Shown in pieces: positions 22,145-28,248 of a DNA stretch of 28,248 nucleotides (position 1 is its first letter; each line of letters starts with the position of its first letter). The notes beneath the pieces were generated by a model that was not told where the DNA came from, made no database searches, and was given only the letters and a program-made list of their open reading frames with translations. The stretch comes from Thermodesulfobacteriota bacterium (GTDB lineage Bacteria > Desulfobacterota_D > UBA1144 > Nemesobacterales > UBA2774): the NCBI GenBank assembly GCA_035325995.1, contig DAOKYU010000016.1, positions 1 through 28,248 on the forward strand, read 5' to 3'. The position numbers and the translations under genes are program-made.

Positions 22145-22315
22145 CCGGAGCGCCGGCCCGCCCTCCCCCATCCGAAATCCCCTTCCTTTCTCTCCCGAAG
22201 GTTTTGCACGGGGCGATGTCGCATCGCGCCCTCCCCAAAAACCCCTTAGCTTCCCCCGCTTATCCGTTATGCTTGTTCACAGGGGAATATGAAATACGAG
22301 CGGCGAGGTGAAGCC

Positions 22316-22657
22316 ATGAAAGACGTTCACGAAGTTGCGGAGCAGTATTTCGAGTACGTGGTCGGCCCGGCGGTCGAGGAGATTCTGGAGGAATACAACG
22401 CGCGCGAGGGATACGAGGCCGGCGTGCATGCGAAAGAGTTTCTTACGAAGGACGCCCCCGACGTCGCCGAAGTGCACGGCATATACGTGATATTCCCCGG
22501 CGGGACGAGCAGATACGTCTCGGTATGCTGGCCCGAGGGCTCGGAGCAGGTGCTCATCGGCGTGCCGGGCGAGTCCGGCGAGCCGCTGACGCTCGACATG
22601 CACGACACGGACAAGGAAAGGCTGAAAGAGATCGTGGTAGGGGTCATCGAAGGATAG
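22316..22657 (+). CDS. Small hypothetical protein
   Basis: A 113-residue acidic cytoplasmic protein: an N-terminal helix (MKDVHEVAEQYFEYVVGPAV then EEILEEYNAREGYEAGVHAK), a strand region (VAEVHGIYVIFPGG, RYVSVCWPEGSEQVLIGVPG) and a C-terminal helix (DKERLKEIVVGVIEG). I do not recognise it. Two in-frame ATGs exist. The one at 22316 has GAGGTG five bases upstream, whereas the one at 22289 has AGGGG only three bases away, so 22316 is chosen. It lies between two toxin-antitoxin modules but no toxin motif is seen. Confidence 0.75.
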   Translation: MKDVHEVAEQYFEYVVGPAVEEILEEYNAREGYEAGVHAKEFLTKDAPDVAEVHGIYVIFPGGTSRYVSVCWPEGSEQVLIGVPGESGEPLTLDMHDTDKERLKEIVVGVIEG

Positions 22658-22694
22658 CCGACAGCACCGGAATCACCGTATGATCCGGCCCTGA

Positions 22695-22723
22695 TTGCGA
22701 AATCCCGGAATCCGTTTTATGCT
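22695..22723 (+). promoter_or_regulatory. Promoter of the antitoxin/doc operon
   Basis: TTGCGA at 22695-22700, a 17-bp spacer and TATGCT at 22718-22723, about 26 bases before the antitoxin ATG. Each hexamer matches consensus at four positions. Confidence 0.5.
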
Positions 22724-22748
22724 ATTGTAAGGACGCGGAGGCGTGCAA

Positions 22749-22946
22749 ATGAGCAGGATTACCCTCGATGTTTCAGACGACTTGATTACGGAGATAAGCA
22801 GGAAGGCCGACAGGCTCGGTGTATCCAAGGAAGAGCTGATTCAGTTCACTATCGGCGAAATAATCGGAAGACCCGATGAAGATTTCGAGCTCGCCCTGAA
22901 GCACATTCTGGATAAGAACGCCGAGTTGTACAAACGCCTTTCCTGA
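22749..22946 (+). CDS. Antitoxin partner of Doc
   Basis: A 65-residue protein beginning MSRITLDVSDDLITEISRKADRLGVSKEELI, a ribbon-helix-helix-like pattern (one strand, two helices). The Phe- and Leu-rich C-terminal helix (DEDFELALKHILDKNAELYKRL) is suited to capping the toxin. The ATG at 22749 with GGAGG seven bases upstream is preferred over GTG at 22743, which is too close to that site. Its stop overlaps the doc start (TGATG), so the two are translationally coupled. It should repress the operon and neutralise Doc. It replaces the Phd-type antitoxin of phage P1. Confidence 0.82.
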   Translation: MSRITLDVSDDLITEISRKADRLGVSKEELIQFTIGEIIGRPDEDFELALKHILDKNAELYKRLS

Positions 22947-23332
22947 TGCGATACCTCACCCTGAACGAAGTCCTCAGAATCTACGAAGTTATAATGGAGA
23001 AATCGGGCGGGTTGGCTGGCGTGCGCGACATGGGAATGTTATCGTCCTGTGTCGCTCAGCCAAGAATGGTCTTCAATAACAGAGAGCTTTATACGACTGT
23101 TTTCGAAAAGGCGGCAGCGCTCGGATTTTCGCTTATCTCGAACCATCCGTTCATAGACGGCAACAAACGTATAGGACACGCGGCAATGGAAACATTCCTC
23201 GTTCTGAATGGTTATGAAATTACCGCCAGCATAGACGAACAGGAGCGCCTTATTCTATCGGTCGCTTCCGGGGAGAAAAGCAGGAAGGAGCTTGGCGGCT
23301 GGATACATAAATACGCAGTCCGCAAAAGCTGA
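22946..23332 (+). CDS. doc: Doc-family (Fic fold) toxin
   Basis: A 128-residue death-on-curing toxin with the complete active-site motif HPFIDGNKR at 67-75, His67 being the catalytic base. Other family landmarks are the N-terminal YLTLNEVLRIYE, the GVRDMGMLSSCVAQPRM loop and FEKAAALGFSLISNHPF. Phage P1 Doc, which has a related HxFxxxNKR motif, inactivates elongation factor Tu by phosphorylation; the activity here is inferred from the family. It overlaps the antitoxin by one base. All motif residues are intact, so the toxin is probably active. Confidence 0.92.
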   Translation: MRYLTLNEVLRIYEVIMEKSGGLAGVRDMGMLSSCVAQPRMVFNNRELYTTVFEKAAALGFSLISNHPFIDGNKRIGHAAMETFLVLNGYEITASIDEQERLILSVASGEKSRKELGGWIHKYAVRKS

Positions 23333-23473
23333 GCGAGTGGTGCAGTATCGCCTTTCAGGCTATTCCGGCAATGCCGCCCCCGATTTCCATTTCGACCTCC
23401 GACGATATATCCGCCGCGCTTCCATCCGCAACAGTAATTTATATAATAATTCTATTGCCCAGGGGAGAGTGCG

Positions 23474-23815
23474 GTGACGATAGACGAATACATGGCGGGC
23501 GTCCCGCCCGAAAGGCGGGGCAGGATCGAGGAGCTCATAGGGCACGTGAGGGCATGGTATCCGGGCGTCATGATATCCGTAAAGAACGGCATGCCGACGC
23601 TCGAGACGGCCGGCGGCTGGGTGGCGGTGGCCAACCGGAAAGATTACATATCGTTCTACACGTGCGATACCGGCCACATCGCCCTCTACAAGGAAGGGCA
23701 TCCCGGTATCAAGTCGGGCAAGGGCTGCCTCAATTTCAGGGACAGGGACGAGATAGACTTCGACGCGCTGAAGGCCGTCGTCAGGAGCGCGATGACTTCT
23801 TCATCCCGGGTTTGA
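23474..23815 (+). CDS. DUF1801 (YdhG-like) protein
   Basis: A 113-residue protein of the DUF1801 family, which has a frataxin-like or YdhG-like fold. Seen in order: TIDEYMAGVPPERRGRIEELI, the conserved VKNGMPTLE turn, GGWVAVANRKDYISFYTCD, and GIKSGKGCLNFRDRDEIDFDALKAVV. B. subtilis YdhG has been proposed as an iron chaperone; the function here is unproven. The start is GTG 23474 with AGGGGAG seven bases upstream. It is the last G+C-rich gene before the A+T-rich island. Confidence 0.88.
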   Translation: MTIDEYMAGVPPERRGRIEELIGHVRAWYPGVMISVKNGMPTLETAGGWVAVANRKDYISFYTCDTGHIALYKEGHPGIKSGKGCLNFRDRDEIDFDALKAVVRSAMTSSSRV

Positions 23816-23918
23816 GATAAGAACATTCCACTATGCATTAGTCTTTACCCATACCGTAAGAACTTGGCTATAAGCACAACACAAGAAAGACGTTTTAAGA
23901 ACATTCTACCTTTTTTAA

Positions 23919-23946
23919 TTGGCACAATGTATTATTAGATTAAAAT
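23919..23946 (+). promoter_or_regulatory. Promoter of the A+T-rich two-gene operon
   Basis: TTGGCA at 23919-23924, a 16-bp spacer and TAAAAT at 23941-23946, each one base off consensus. Predicted start is near 23953, just before the AGGGG ribosome site of the ATPase gene. Confidence 0.6.
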
Positions 23947-23971
23947 ATTTTTATGAGTATAGGGGAATGAC

Positions 23972-25495
23972 GTGGCATTCAGAAATCAAGATATTAAGGA
24001 AATAATACAAGGAATAGACCTAGGCTCGTCAATTGCAGAACAAGACACATTATTACAAACATCTAGAGTCGATACTTCGGTCTTTAGTGACTTGTGGAAT
24101 GATAGAATAGATTTAATTCCAGGCACTAAGGGTTCCGGGAAAAGTGCTTTATATAGAATTTTTGTAGAATTTTTGCCTGATGTACTATTAGATAACAGAA
24201 AGGTTGTAATTGCACACGGTGTTAACCATCATGGTGATAAAGTATTCCATGCTTTTAATCAAGAATTTCAGCAATTATCAGAAGATGATTTTGTGAATTT
24301 TTGGTGCATATATATCATATCGCTTGCAAACGAACAATTAATTAAAAACCCACTTTATAAAGAATCGTTAAAAAACTGCTCCTCTGAAATAACACACTTT
24401 AAGAAAATTTGCTTCGAATCTCACATCCCTGAAATACAAAAAGAAAGGACGCTGTCTGATATATTAGGATGGACTTTATCTTCGCTAAAGAAATTAAGCC
24501 CAAGATTAAAGTATAAACCTCCTCAAGACATCGGAGAATTTGAACTCGATCTTTTTGGTAATTTAAGCTCATCCGAAACTAATTTGGAAAAAGAGATACC
24601 ACAATATTCTGAGAAAATTCGAGAAAGCTTGGAAGCTATATTAAAAAAGGCGAATTTAAGCGTGTGGTTTATGATTGACAGGTTAGATGAGATATTTCCC
24701 CGAAGATCAGATCTCGAGAGAAAGGCTTTGCGTGGTTTACTCAAAACTATAAGAATCTTTGAAACCGATTGTATTAGATTAAAAGTTTTTCTAAGAGATG
24801 ACATCTTACAGCAAGTAGTGTATGGAAAGGAAGGATTTACTGCTCTAACACATGTTACATCTCGAAAGGCAGACACACTACGCTGGTCGCAAGACCAAAT
24901 CTTAACGATGATTGTAAAACGGTTGTTCGCTGGTGAAGAACTTAGGATATTTCTGGATGTTAACAAAGAAAAATTAAATAGTAGCCATGAATATAGAATT
25001 GAATGCTTCTACAAAGTTTTCCCACCTCAAGTTTTTGTAGGAAGCAACCAAAGCAAAACATTGAAGTGGATATATAATCACACAAAAGATGGGAATAACG
25101 TTGTTACGCCACGCGATGTTATTGATTTACTGACAGTTGCCAAACAGAATCAAACCAATAAGATCCTGTCTAATCCATCAGGAGAGAGCAACTCAATAAT
25201 TGACAGTCAATCAATTCGTTATGGGTTAGAAGAGCTATCAAAAAGAAAACGAGACACTGTTTTAGACGCAGAATTCCCACACTTACAAGAGCATATATTG
25301 AAATTTGAAGGGCAAAAATCAGAATACACAGAAAGAGCCTTAGCAAGAATTCTTGGCAAAAATTGGCAAGAAATAATGAGCGACCTCGCTTCCATAGGAC
25401 TTTTTTTAAAAGAATCTACAAATAATATGACAGTGTACAAAATTCCCTTTTTATATAGAAAAGGACTGAATGTAACATTAGGTCGTCTTAATTAA
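23972..25495 (+). CDS. P-loop ATPase (Sll1717-like), putative defence gene
   Basis: A 507-residue STAND/AAA-type ATPase. Walker A is GTKGSGKS at 51-58; Walker B is VWFMIDRLDE at 231-240 with Asp236 and Asp239/Glu240; a sensor-like KVFLRDD follows at 271-277. The rest is helical, with C-terminal winged-helix-like strands (LARILGKNWQEIMSDLASIGL). The layout resembles proteins named P-loop ATPase, Sll1717 family, from memory. No nuclease or toxin domain is visible in this chain. It starts at GTG 23972 (AGGGG seven bases before). The next gene starts four bases after its stop. Composition is foreign to the window: 18 of 60 bases G+C at 24601-24660. Inferred role: sensor or motor of a two-gene system. 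Confidence 0.8.
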   Translation: MAFRNQDIKEIIQGIDLGSSIAEQDTLLQTSRVDTSVFSDLWNDRIDLIPGTKGSGKSALYRIFVEFLPDVLLDNRKVVIAHGVNHHGDKVFHAFNQEFQQLSEDDFVNFWCIYIISLANEQLIKNPLYKESLKNCSSEITHFKKICFESHIPEIQKERTLSDILGWTLSSLKKLSPRLKYKPPQDIGEFELDLFGNLSSSETNLEKEIPQYSEKIRESLEAILKKANLSVWFMIDRLDEIFPRRSDLERKALRGLLKTIRIFETDCIRLKVFLRDDILQQVVYGKEGFTALTHVTSRKADTLRWSQDQILTMIVKRLFAGEELRIFLDVNKEKLNSSHEYRIECFYKVFPPQVFVGSNQSKTLKWIYNHTKDGNNVVTPRDVIDLLTVAKQNQTNKILSNPSGESNSIIDSQSIRYGLEELSKRKRDTVLDAEFPHLQEHILKFEGQKSEYTERALARILGKNWQEIMSDLASIGLFLKESTNNMTVYKIPFLYRKGLNVTLGRLN

Positions 25496-25499
25496 TAAA

Positions 25500-26033
25500 A
25501 TGGCCTGTCTCAATATTGATTCAAAAACTCTTATAGCAATACTTGGAGCCATACCCGGCATAGTAGCCTTAATCTGGAAAATCAGAGACTTGCGTTCCAG
25601 CTATCTCCACATATCTTTAACGATACAAGAAACTCATAAAGGCACGATACTCATCAAAACTCAAGTATTCAATAAAAGCTTAAAAGCTAAGGTAATAAAC
25701 AACGCATTGCTATTAATAAGCCCAGAAGATGAATGTCCAGTAAAAAGTTTCAATAGCCTCTCGGAAACAAGCAAACTTGGGAAGATCGTTAAATCAACAA
25801 ACGAGATCGCAGAATATTGTTGTAAATCAGTGACCTATGGAAATAATGGGCGAACAATTATACCATTGCCATTTTATTACTCCGAAAATGTAAGAATTGC
25901 AGATGAAAATCCAGCCTATACGGTATCAGTAGATAATTCGAATTTCGAACAAGGTAAATCGTATTCAGTTCGTTTTTTTCTCTGGGGCGAGAATAGACTA
26001 CACAGAACAACTCAAGATTGCTTCAAAGCGTAA
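25500..26033 (+). CDS. Single-pass membrane protein paired with the ATPase
   Basis: A 177-residue protein of unknown family. Residues 8-27 (SKTLIAILGAIPGIVALIWK) form one membrane helix; the following KIRDLR suggests the C-terminal part faces the cytoplasm. That part is beta-rich (YLHISLTIQETHKGTILIKTQVFN, VINNALLLISPEDE, YTVSVDN, SYSVRFFLWGENR), like an Ig-like sandwich. It starts four bases after the ATPase stop with no ribosome site of its own, so coupled translation is likely. It shares the ATPase's low G+C. An effector or membrane-docking role is inferred from pairing alone. Confidence 0.78.
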   Translation: MACLNIDSKTLIAILGAIPGIVALIWKIRDLRSSYLHISLTIQETHKGTILIKTQVFNKSLKAKVINNALLLISPEDECPVKSFNSLSETSKLGKIVKSTNEIAEYCCKSVTYGNNGRTIIPLPFYYSENVRIADENPAYTVSVDNSNFEQGKSYSVRFFLWGENRLHRTTQDCFKA

Positions 26034-26061
26034 ATCATAAAATATCCGACTGTTTAAAACA

Positions 26062-26090
26062 GGGATAGTTATGCTAACCCCTTTTTCTTT
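26062..26090 (+). terminator. Likely terminator of the two-gene operon
   Basis: GGGATAG and CTAACCC form a six-pair stem with one A-A mismatch and a five-base loop, followed by C-TTTTT-C-TTT. It lies about 30 bp after the stop of the membrane-protein gene, at the right edge of the A+T-rich island. Confidence 0.5.
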
Positions 26091-26152
26091 GCACCCCGCC
26101 TCCTTCCGTTACACTAATACGGATACGACGAAAACGCATGCGAGGTGACGAA

Positions 26153-27184
26153 ATGCCCATCGATCACGACGGAAAACTCAAGTTCGGGATCTTTTACGAT
26201 TTCAGGAATCCGCCCCGGTGGCGGAGGCCCTACGAGAAGGTCTACGCGGACATATTCGACCAGATAGCCTGGGCCGAGAACATCGGATTCGATTACGTGT
26301 GGCTGTCGGAGCACCACTTCACGGAAGACGGCTACGCCCCTTCCCTCTTTCCGATCGCGGCCGCTGTTGCTGCACGCACGAAAAAGATACGCATAGCGAC
26401 GGGCGTCGCGCTCCTTCCGCTTTACAATCCCGTGAGGCTGGCCGAGGACGCGGCGACGGTGGACGTCATATCCGGCGGGAGGTTCGAGCTCGGCGTGGGG
26501 GTCGGGTACAAGGTGGACGAGTTCAGGGGGCTCGACATCGACATACACCAGAGGGCCGGGCGCATGGACGAGGGGCTCGAAATAATAAAGCGCCTCTGGG
26601 CCGGCGAGAAGCTCGATTTCAAGGGGAAGCATCACACGGTAGGCAACGTCGCGATCTCGCCCGAACCGGTCCAGAAGCCGGGGCCGCCGATATGGCTCGG
26701 CGGGTTCGTCAGGGCGTCGCTCAGGCGCGCCGTCAGGTTCGGCGACGGGTTCTTTAACTGCGGGGGCGACGTCGAGGAGCTCTACGGGTATTACCTCGAA
26801 GAGCTCGCCGAGGCCGGAAAGCCCGCGGAAAACCTCCGCATCGCCGACTGCATACACTGGCTTATAGTGTCCGAGAACCCGGAGAAGACGTGGGACGAGG
26901 CGGCCGACGGGGTGATATACCAGGTGAACAAGTACAACGAATGGCTTACGGAAGCGGGCTTTCCGGGCCTCTACGATATGATCCGCGACAAGGCGCATCT
27001 CCGGAAGCTCGGCAGGCTCATCGTCGTCGACCCCGACACGTGCATAGGCATCATAAAGGAGCGGCTGGCGAAGGTGCCCGCCACTCACCTCACCTCGTGG
27101 GCGATACCGCCGGGGATGCCGGCCGAGTGGGCGAGGCCGCATTTGAAGCTCTTCGCCGAGAAGGTCATACCGGCGTTCAGGTAA
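26153..27184 (+). CDS. LLM-class (luciferase-like) flavin-dependent oxidoreductase
   Basis: A 343-residue TIM-barrel monooxygenase-like enzyme using FMN or F420. Markers: FGIFYDFRNP, WAENIGFDYVWLSEHHF (52-56 SEHHF), TKKIRIATGVALLPLYNPVRLAEDAATVD, SGGRFELGVGVGY at 107-119, and KPGPPIWLGGFV followed by a GDGFF phosphate-binding element. The substrate cannot be read from the sequence; family members act on alkanesulfonates, aldehydes, long-chain alkanes or F420 substrates. ATG 26153 with GAGGTGA upstream is preferred to the ATG five codons earlier. Two small genes follow closely on the same strand. Confidence 0.92.
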   Translation: MPIDHDGKLKFGIFYDFRNPPRWRRPYEKVYADIFDQIAWAENIGFDYVWLSEHHFTEDGYAPSLFPIAAAVAARTKKIRIATGVALLPLYNPVRLAEDAATVDVISGGRFELGVGVGYKVDEFRGLDIDIHQRAGRMDEGLEIIKRLWAGEKLDFKGKHHTVGNVAISPEPVQKPGPPIWLGGFVRASLRRAVRFGDGFFNCGGDVEELYGYYLEELAEAGKPAENLRIADCIHWLIVSENPEKTWDEAADGVIYQVNKYNEWLTEAGFPGLYDMIRDKAHLRKLGRLIVVDPDTCIGIIKERLAKVPATHLTSWAIPPGMPAEWARPHLKLFAEKVIPAFR

Positions 27185-27202
27185 GGCCGGGGAGAAACAC
27201 GA

Positions 27203-27475
27203 ATGAACCTCAGGATCGAGATTTGGATGAACGAGAACATGGAATGGTCGCTCGAAGGCGACGGCTCGGCGGAGCAGTACGCCCGGGCGAAGATGAAGGT
27301 GCGCTCGCTCTTCCCGGACGAGGAGGAGCTTAACCTCGTCGTCACGAGGGACGACGTCCGGCCCGTCAGGCTCGCGGACGCCATCGACGAGATAGAATCG
27401 TTCCCCGAAAAGCGCAGCCTGATGCTTTGTGACAAAAAATATGAGAAAATGATGATGTTCGTTTACAGCGAGTGA
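27203..27475 (+). CDS. Small hypothetical protein
   Basis: A 90-residue cytoplasmic alpha/beta protein (NLRIEIWMNENMEWSLEGDG, a helix AEQYARAKMKVRSLF, LNLVVTRDDVRPVRLADAI, ending KYEKMMMFVYSE). I do not recognise the family. A GGGGAG site precedes the ATG by about ten bases. It lies 18 bp after the flavin oxidoreductase and 10 bp before the next gene, so all three are probably one transcript. Confidence 0.78.
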   Translation: MNLRIEIWMNENMEWSLEGDGSAEQYARAKMKVRSLFPDEEELNLVVTRDDVRPVRLADAIDEIESFPEKRSLMLCDKKYEKMMMFVYSE

Positions 27476-27485
27476 GCCCGGTCGG

Positions 27486-28055
27486 ATGAGCCTGACGAAG
27501 ATAGCGCCTGCCCTCTTTTTGGTGGCGATGCTCTGCCACGGCGCGGAGGCGTACGCCGAGCCGAAGAACGGCGCGGCCCCGCCGCCCGTGAACACGTACA
27601 AGAGCAGGCACGGGTTTACGATCGACTACCCCAAAAGCTGGATACTCCAGACAGACCTCGAAGAATACGAGACGCTTAAGGAGGCCGTCCGCGACGGCGG
27701 GAACTACTTCGCCGTCCAGAGCTACCGCCCCGACGACCCCCGCATACAGAGCTTCCATTACTTCCCGGCCGACACGCTCAAGATGGAGGCGTGGATATTC
27801 CCCGACAAGAGCCAGTCGCTCGCCGGGATAATCACGCAGACGAAGAACATCATGAAGATCGACGACTTCGACATCGGCGGGAAGAAGGCCAAGAAGGTGT
27901 GGCAGAGGCTCGACGACGGCGAGTCGGGCGAGGAGGTGATCTACTCGATCTACTTCGTCGACGCCGGAAAGCGCGCCGTGTTCACATGCTATCCGACTTA
28001 TTCGACCCTGACGGGCGAGTTCGAAAATATGGTCGGGAGCTTCAGGTTTGAGTAG
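27486..28055 (+). CDS. Exported PsbP/DUF1795-like protein
   Basis: A 189-residue protein with a signal peptide (MSLTKIAPALFLVAMLCHG, cut after AYA), probably periplasmic. The mature part opens with a PsbP-like strand pair (YKSRHGFTIDYPKSWIL) and continues with a GKKAKKVWQRLDDGE turn and the closing FENMVGSFRF, the usual pattern of PsbP or DUF1795 domains. In cyanobacteria and plants PsbP serves photosystem II; in non-phototrophs the role is unknown. The ATG at 27486 has only a weak GGTCGG site, fitting coupling with the gene ending ten bases earlier. Confidence 0.8.
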   Translation: MSLTKIAPALFLVAMLCHGAEAYAEPKNGAAPPPVNTYKSRHGFTIDYPKSWILQTDLEEYETLKEAVRDGGNYFAVQSYRPDDPRIQSFHYFPADTLKMEAWIFPDKSQSLAGIITQTKNIMKIDDFDIGGKKAKKVWQRLDDGESGEEVIYSIYFVDAGKRAVFTCYPTYSTLTGEFENMVGSFRFE

Positions 28056-28074
28056 GAGCGAGCCGCTTATTAAT

Positions 28075-28112
28075 CCGCCCTCTGATTTATCCGCCCTCTG
28101 ATTTATCCGCCC
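28075..28112 (+). repeat. 16-bp tandem repeat
   Basis: CCGCCCTCTGATTTAT occurs twice in tandem, followed by a partial third CCGCCC, 20 bp after the stop of the preceding gene. Confidence 0.9.
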
Positions 28113-28189
28113 GCAGCCCGACAAATCCGTCAAAAGAGGGCTGACGGAATCGTCATATACCTGTTCAAAATATGAACCCCCCTGGTCAG

Positions 28190-28248
28190 ATAATTGTACA
28201 GACCTGGGAGAGTGGTAACAAACGTTCGGGGACATAGGTAACACTTTT
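28190..28248. other. Possible insertion-sequence end at window edge
   Basis: GGTAACA occurs at 28214 and again as part of GGGGACATAGGTAACAC near 28228-28244. This style of sequence resembles the terminal repeats of some IS481/IS3-type elements as I remember them, but no transposase frame is inside the window to confirm it. Confidence 0.3.

Noticed and set aside
26114..27601. 495-codon open frame on the minus strand
   Set aside because: It is antisense to the flavin oxidoreductase and the gene after it, has Arg/Pro/Val-biased content typical of high-G+C shadows, and no ribosome site or family match.
27366..28244. 292-codon minus-strand open frame
   Set aside because: Antisense to the PsbP-like exported protein gene, which has a signal peptide and family pattern.
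1..28248. tRNA, rRNA and CRISPR array
   Set aside because: No T-loop-like GGTTCGANTCC within a cloverleaf, no rRNA landmarks and no regularly spaced repeats with unique spacers were seen by reading both strands.

Overview
The window looks like accessory chromosome of an uncultured or little-studied Gram-negative bacterium. Host genes are G+C-rich (36 of 60 bases at 26221-26280). Starts mostly carry good Shine-Dalgarno sites, and several proteins have export signals, including one lipobox. Two neighbouring genes end in IPTL-CTERM-type sorting tails, which suggests a Desulfobacterota/Dadabacteria-like or other proteobacterium-like lineage. That placement is inference: there is no rRNA, tRNA or ribosomal protein gene here to anchor it.

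Layout. 1-2811: minus-strand genes (paralogue A of a small unknown family, DUF4186 protein, zinc alcohol dehydrogenase, SnoaL/NTF2-like protein). 3197-3841: HicB/HicA toxin-antitoxin pair. 4177-5226: two unknown minus-strand genes. 5227-6266: a gene-free stretch packed with repeats. 6267-8066: two IPTL-CTERM secreted proteins, the second broken by an exact 11-bp tandem duplication. 8399-9575: an exported protein with a strong promoter and a short FUSC-like membrane protein. 9919-13071: a single-chain type IIG/ISP-like restriction-modification enzyme. 13072-15355: mostly non-coding, holding two diverged copies of one folded element, an exported protein, and a strongly folded candidate ncRNA behind a TTGACA promoter. 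15356-16851: small protein, TrpF, exported protein. 16852-17678: gene-free, with hairpins and a possible small RNA. 17679-20379: lipoprotein, paralogue B, GH25 lysozyme. 20610-23332: HipB/HipA, a small unknown protein, and an antitoxin/Doc pair. 23474: DUF1801 protein. 23820-26090: an A+T-rich two-gene island (P-loop ATPase plus single-pass membrane protein). 26153-28055: flavin-dependent oxidoreductase, a small protein and a PsbP-like exported protein.

How it fits together. Three toxin-antitoxin modules, a solitary restriction-modification enzyme with a swapped-looking specificity region, and a foreign-composition ATPase/membrane-protein pair lie among repeats and orphan metabolic genes. This is the look of a defence or plasticity region. 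The best candidate for an undescribed system is the ATPase/membrane-protein pair at 23972-26033. The best candidates for undescribed RNA are 14866-15264 and the twin elements at 13080-13217 and 13423-13556. No CRISPR array, tRNA, rRNA, intact transposase or integrase was seen.
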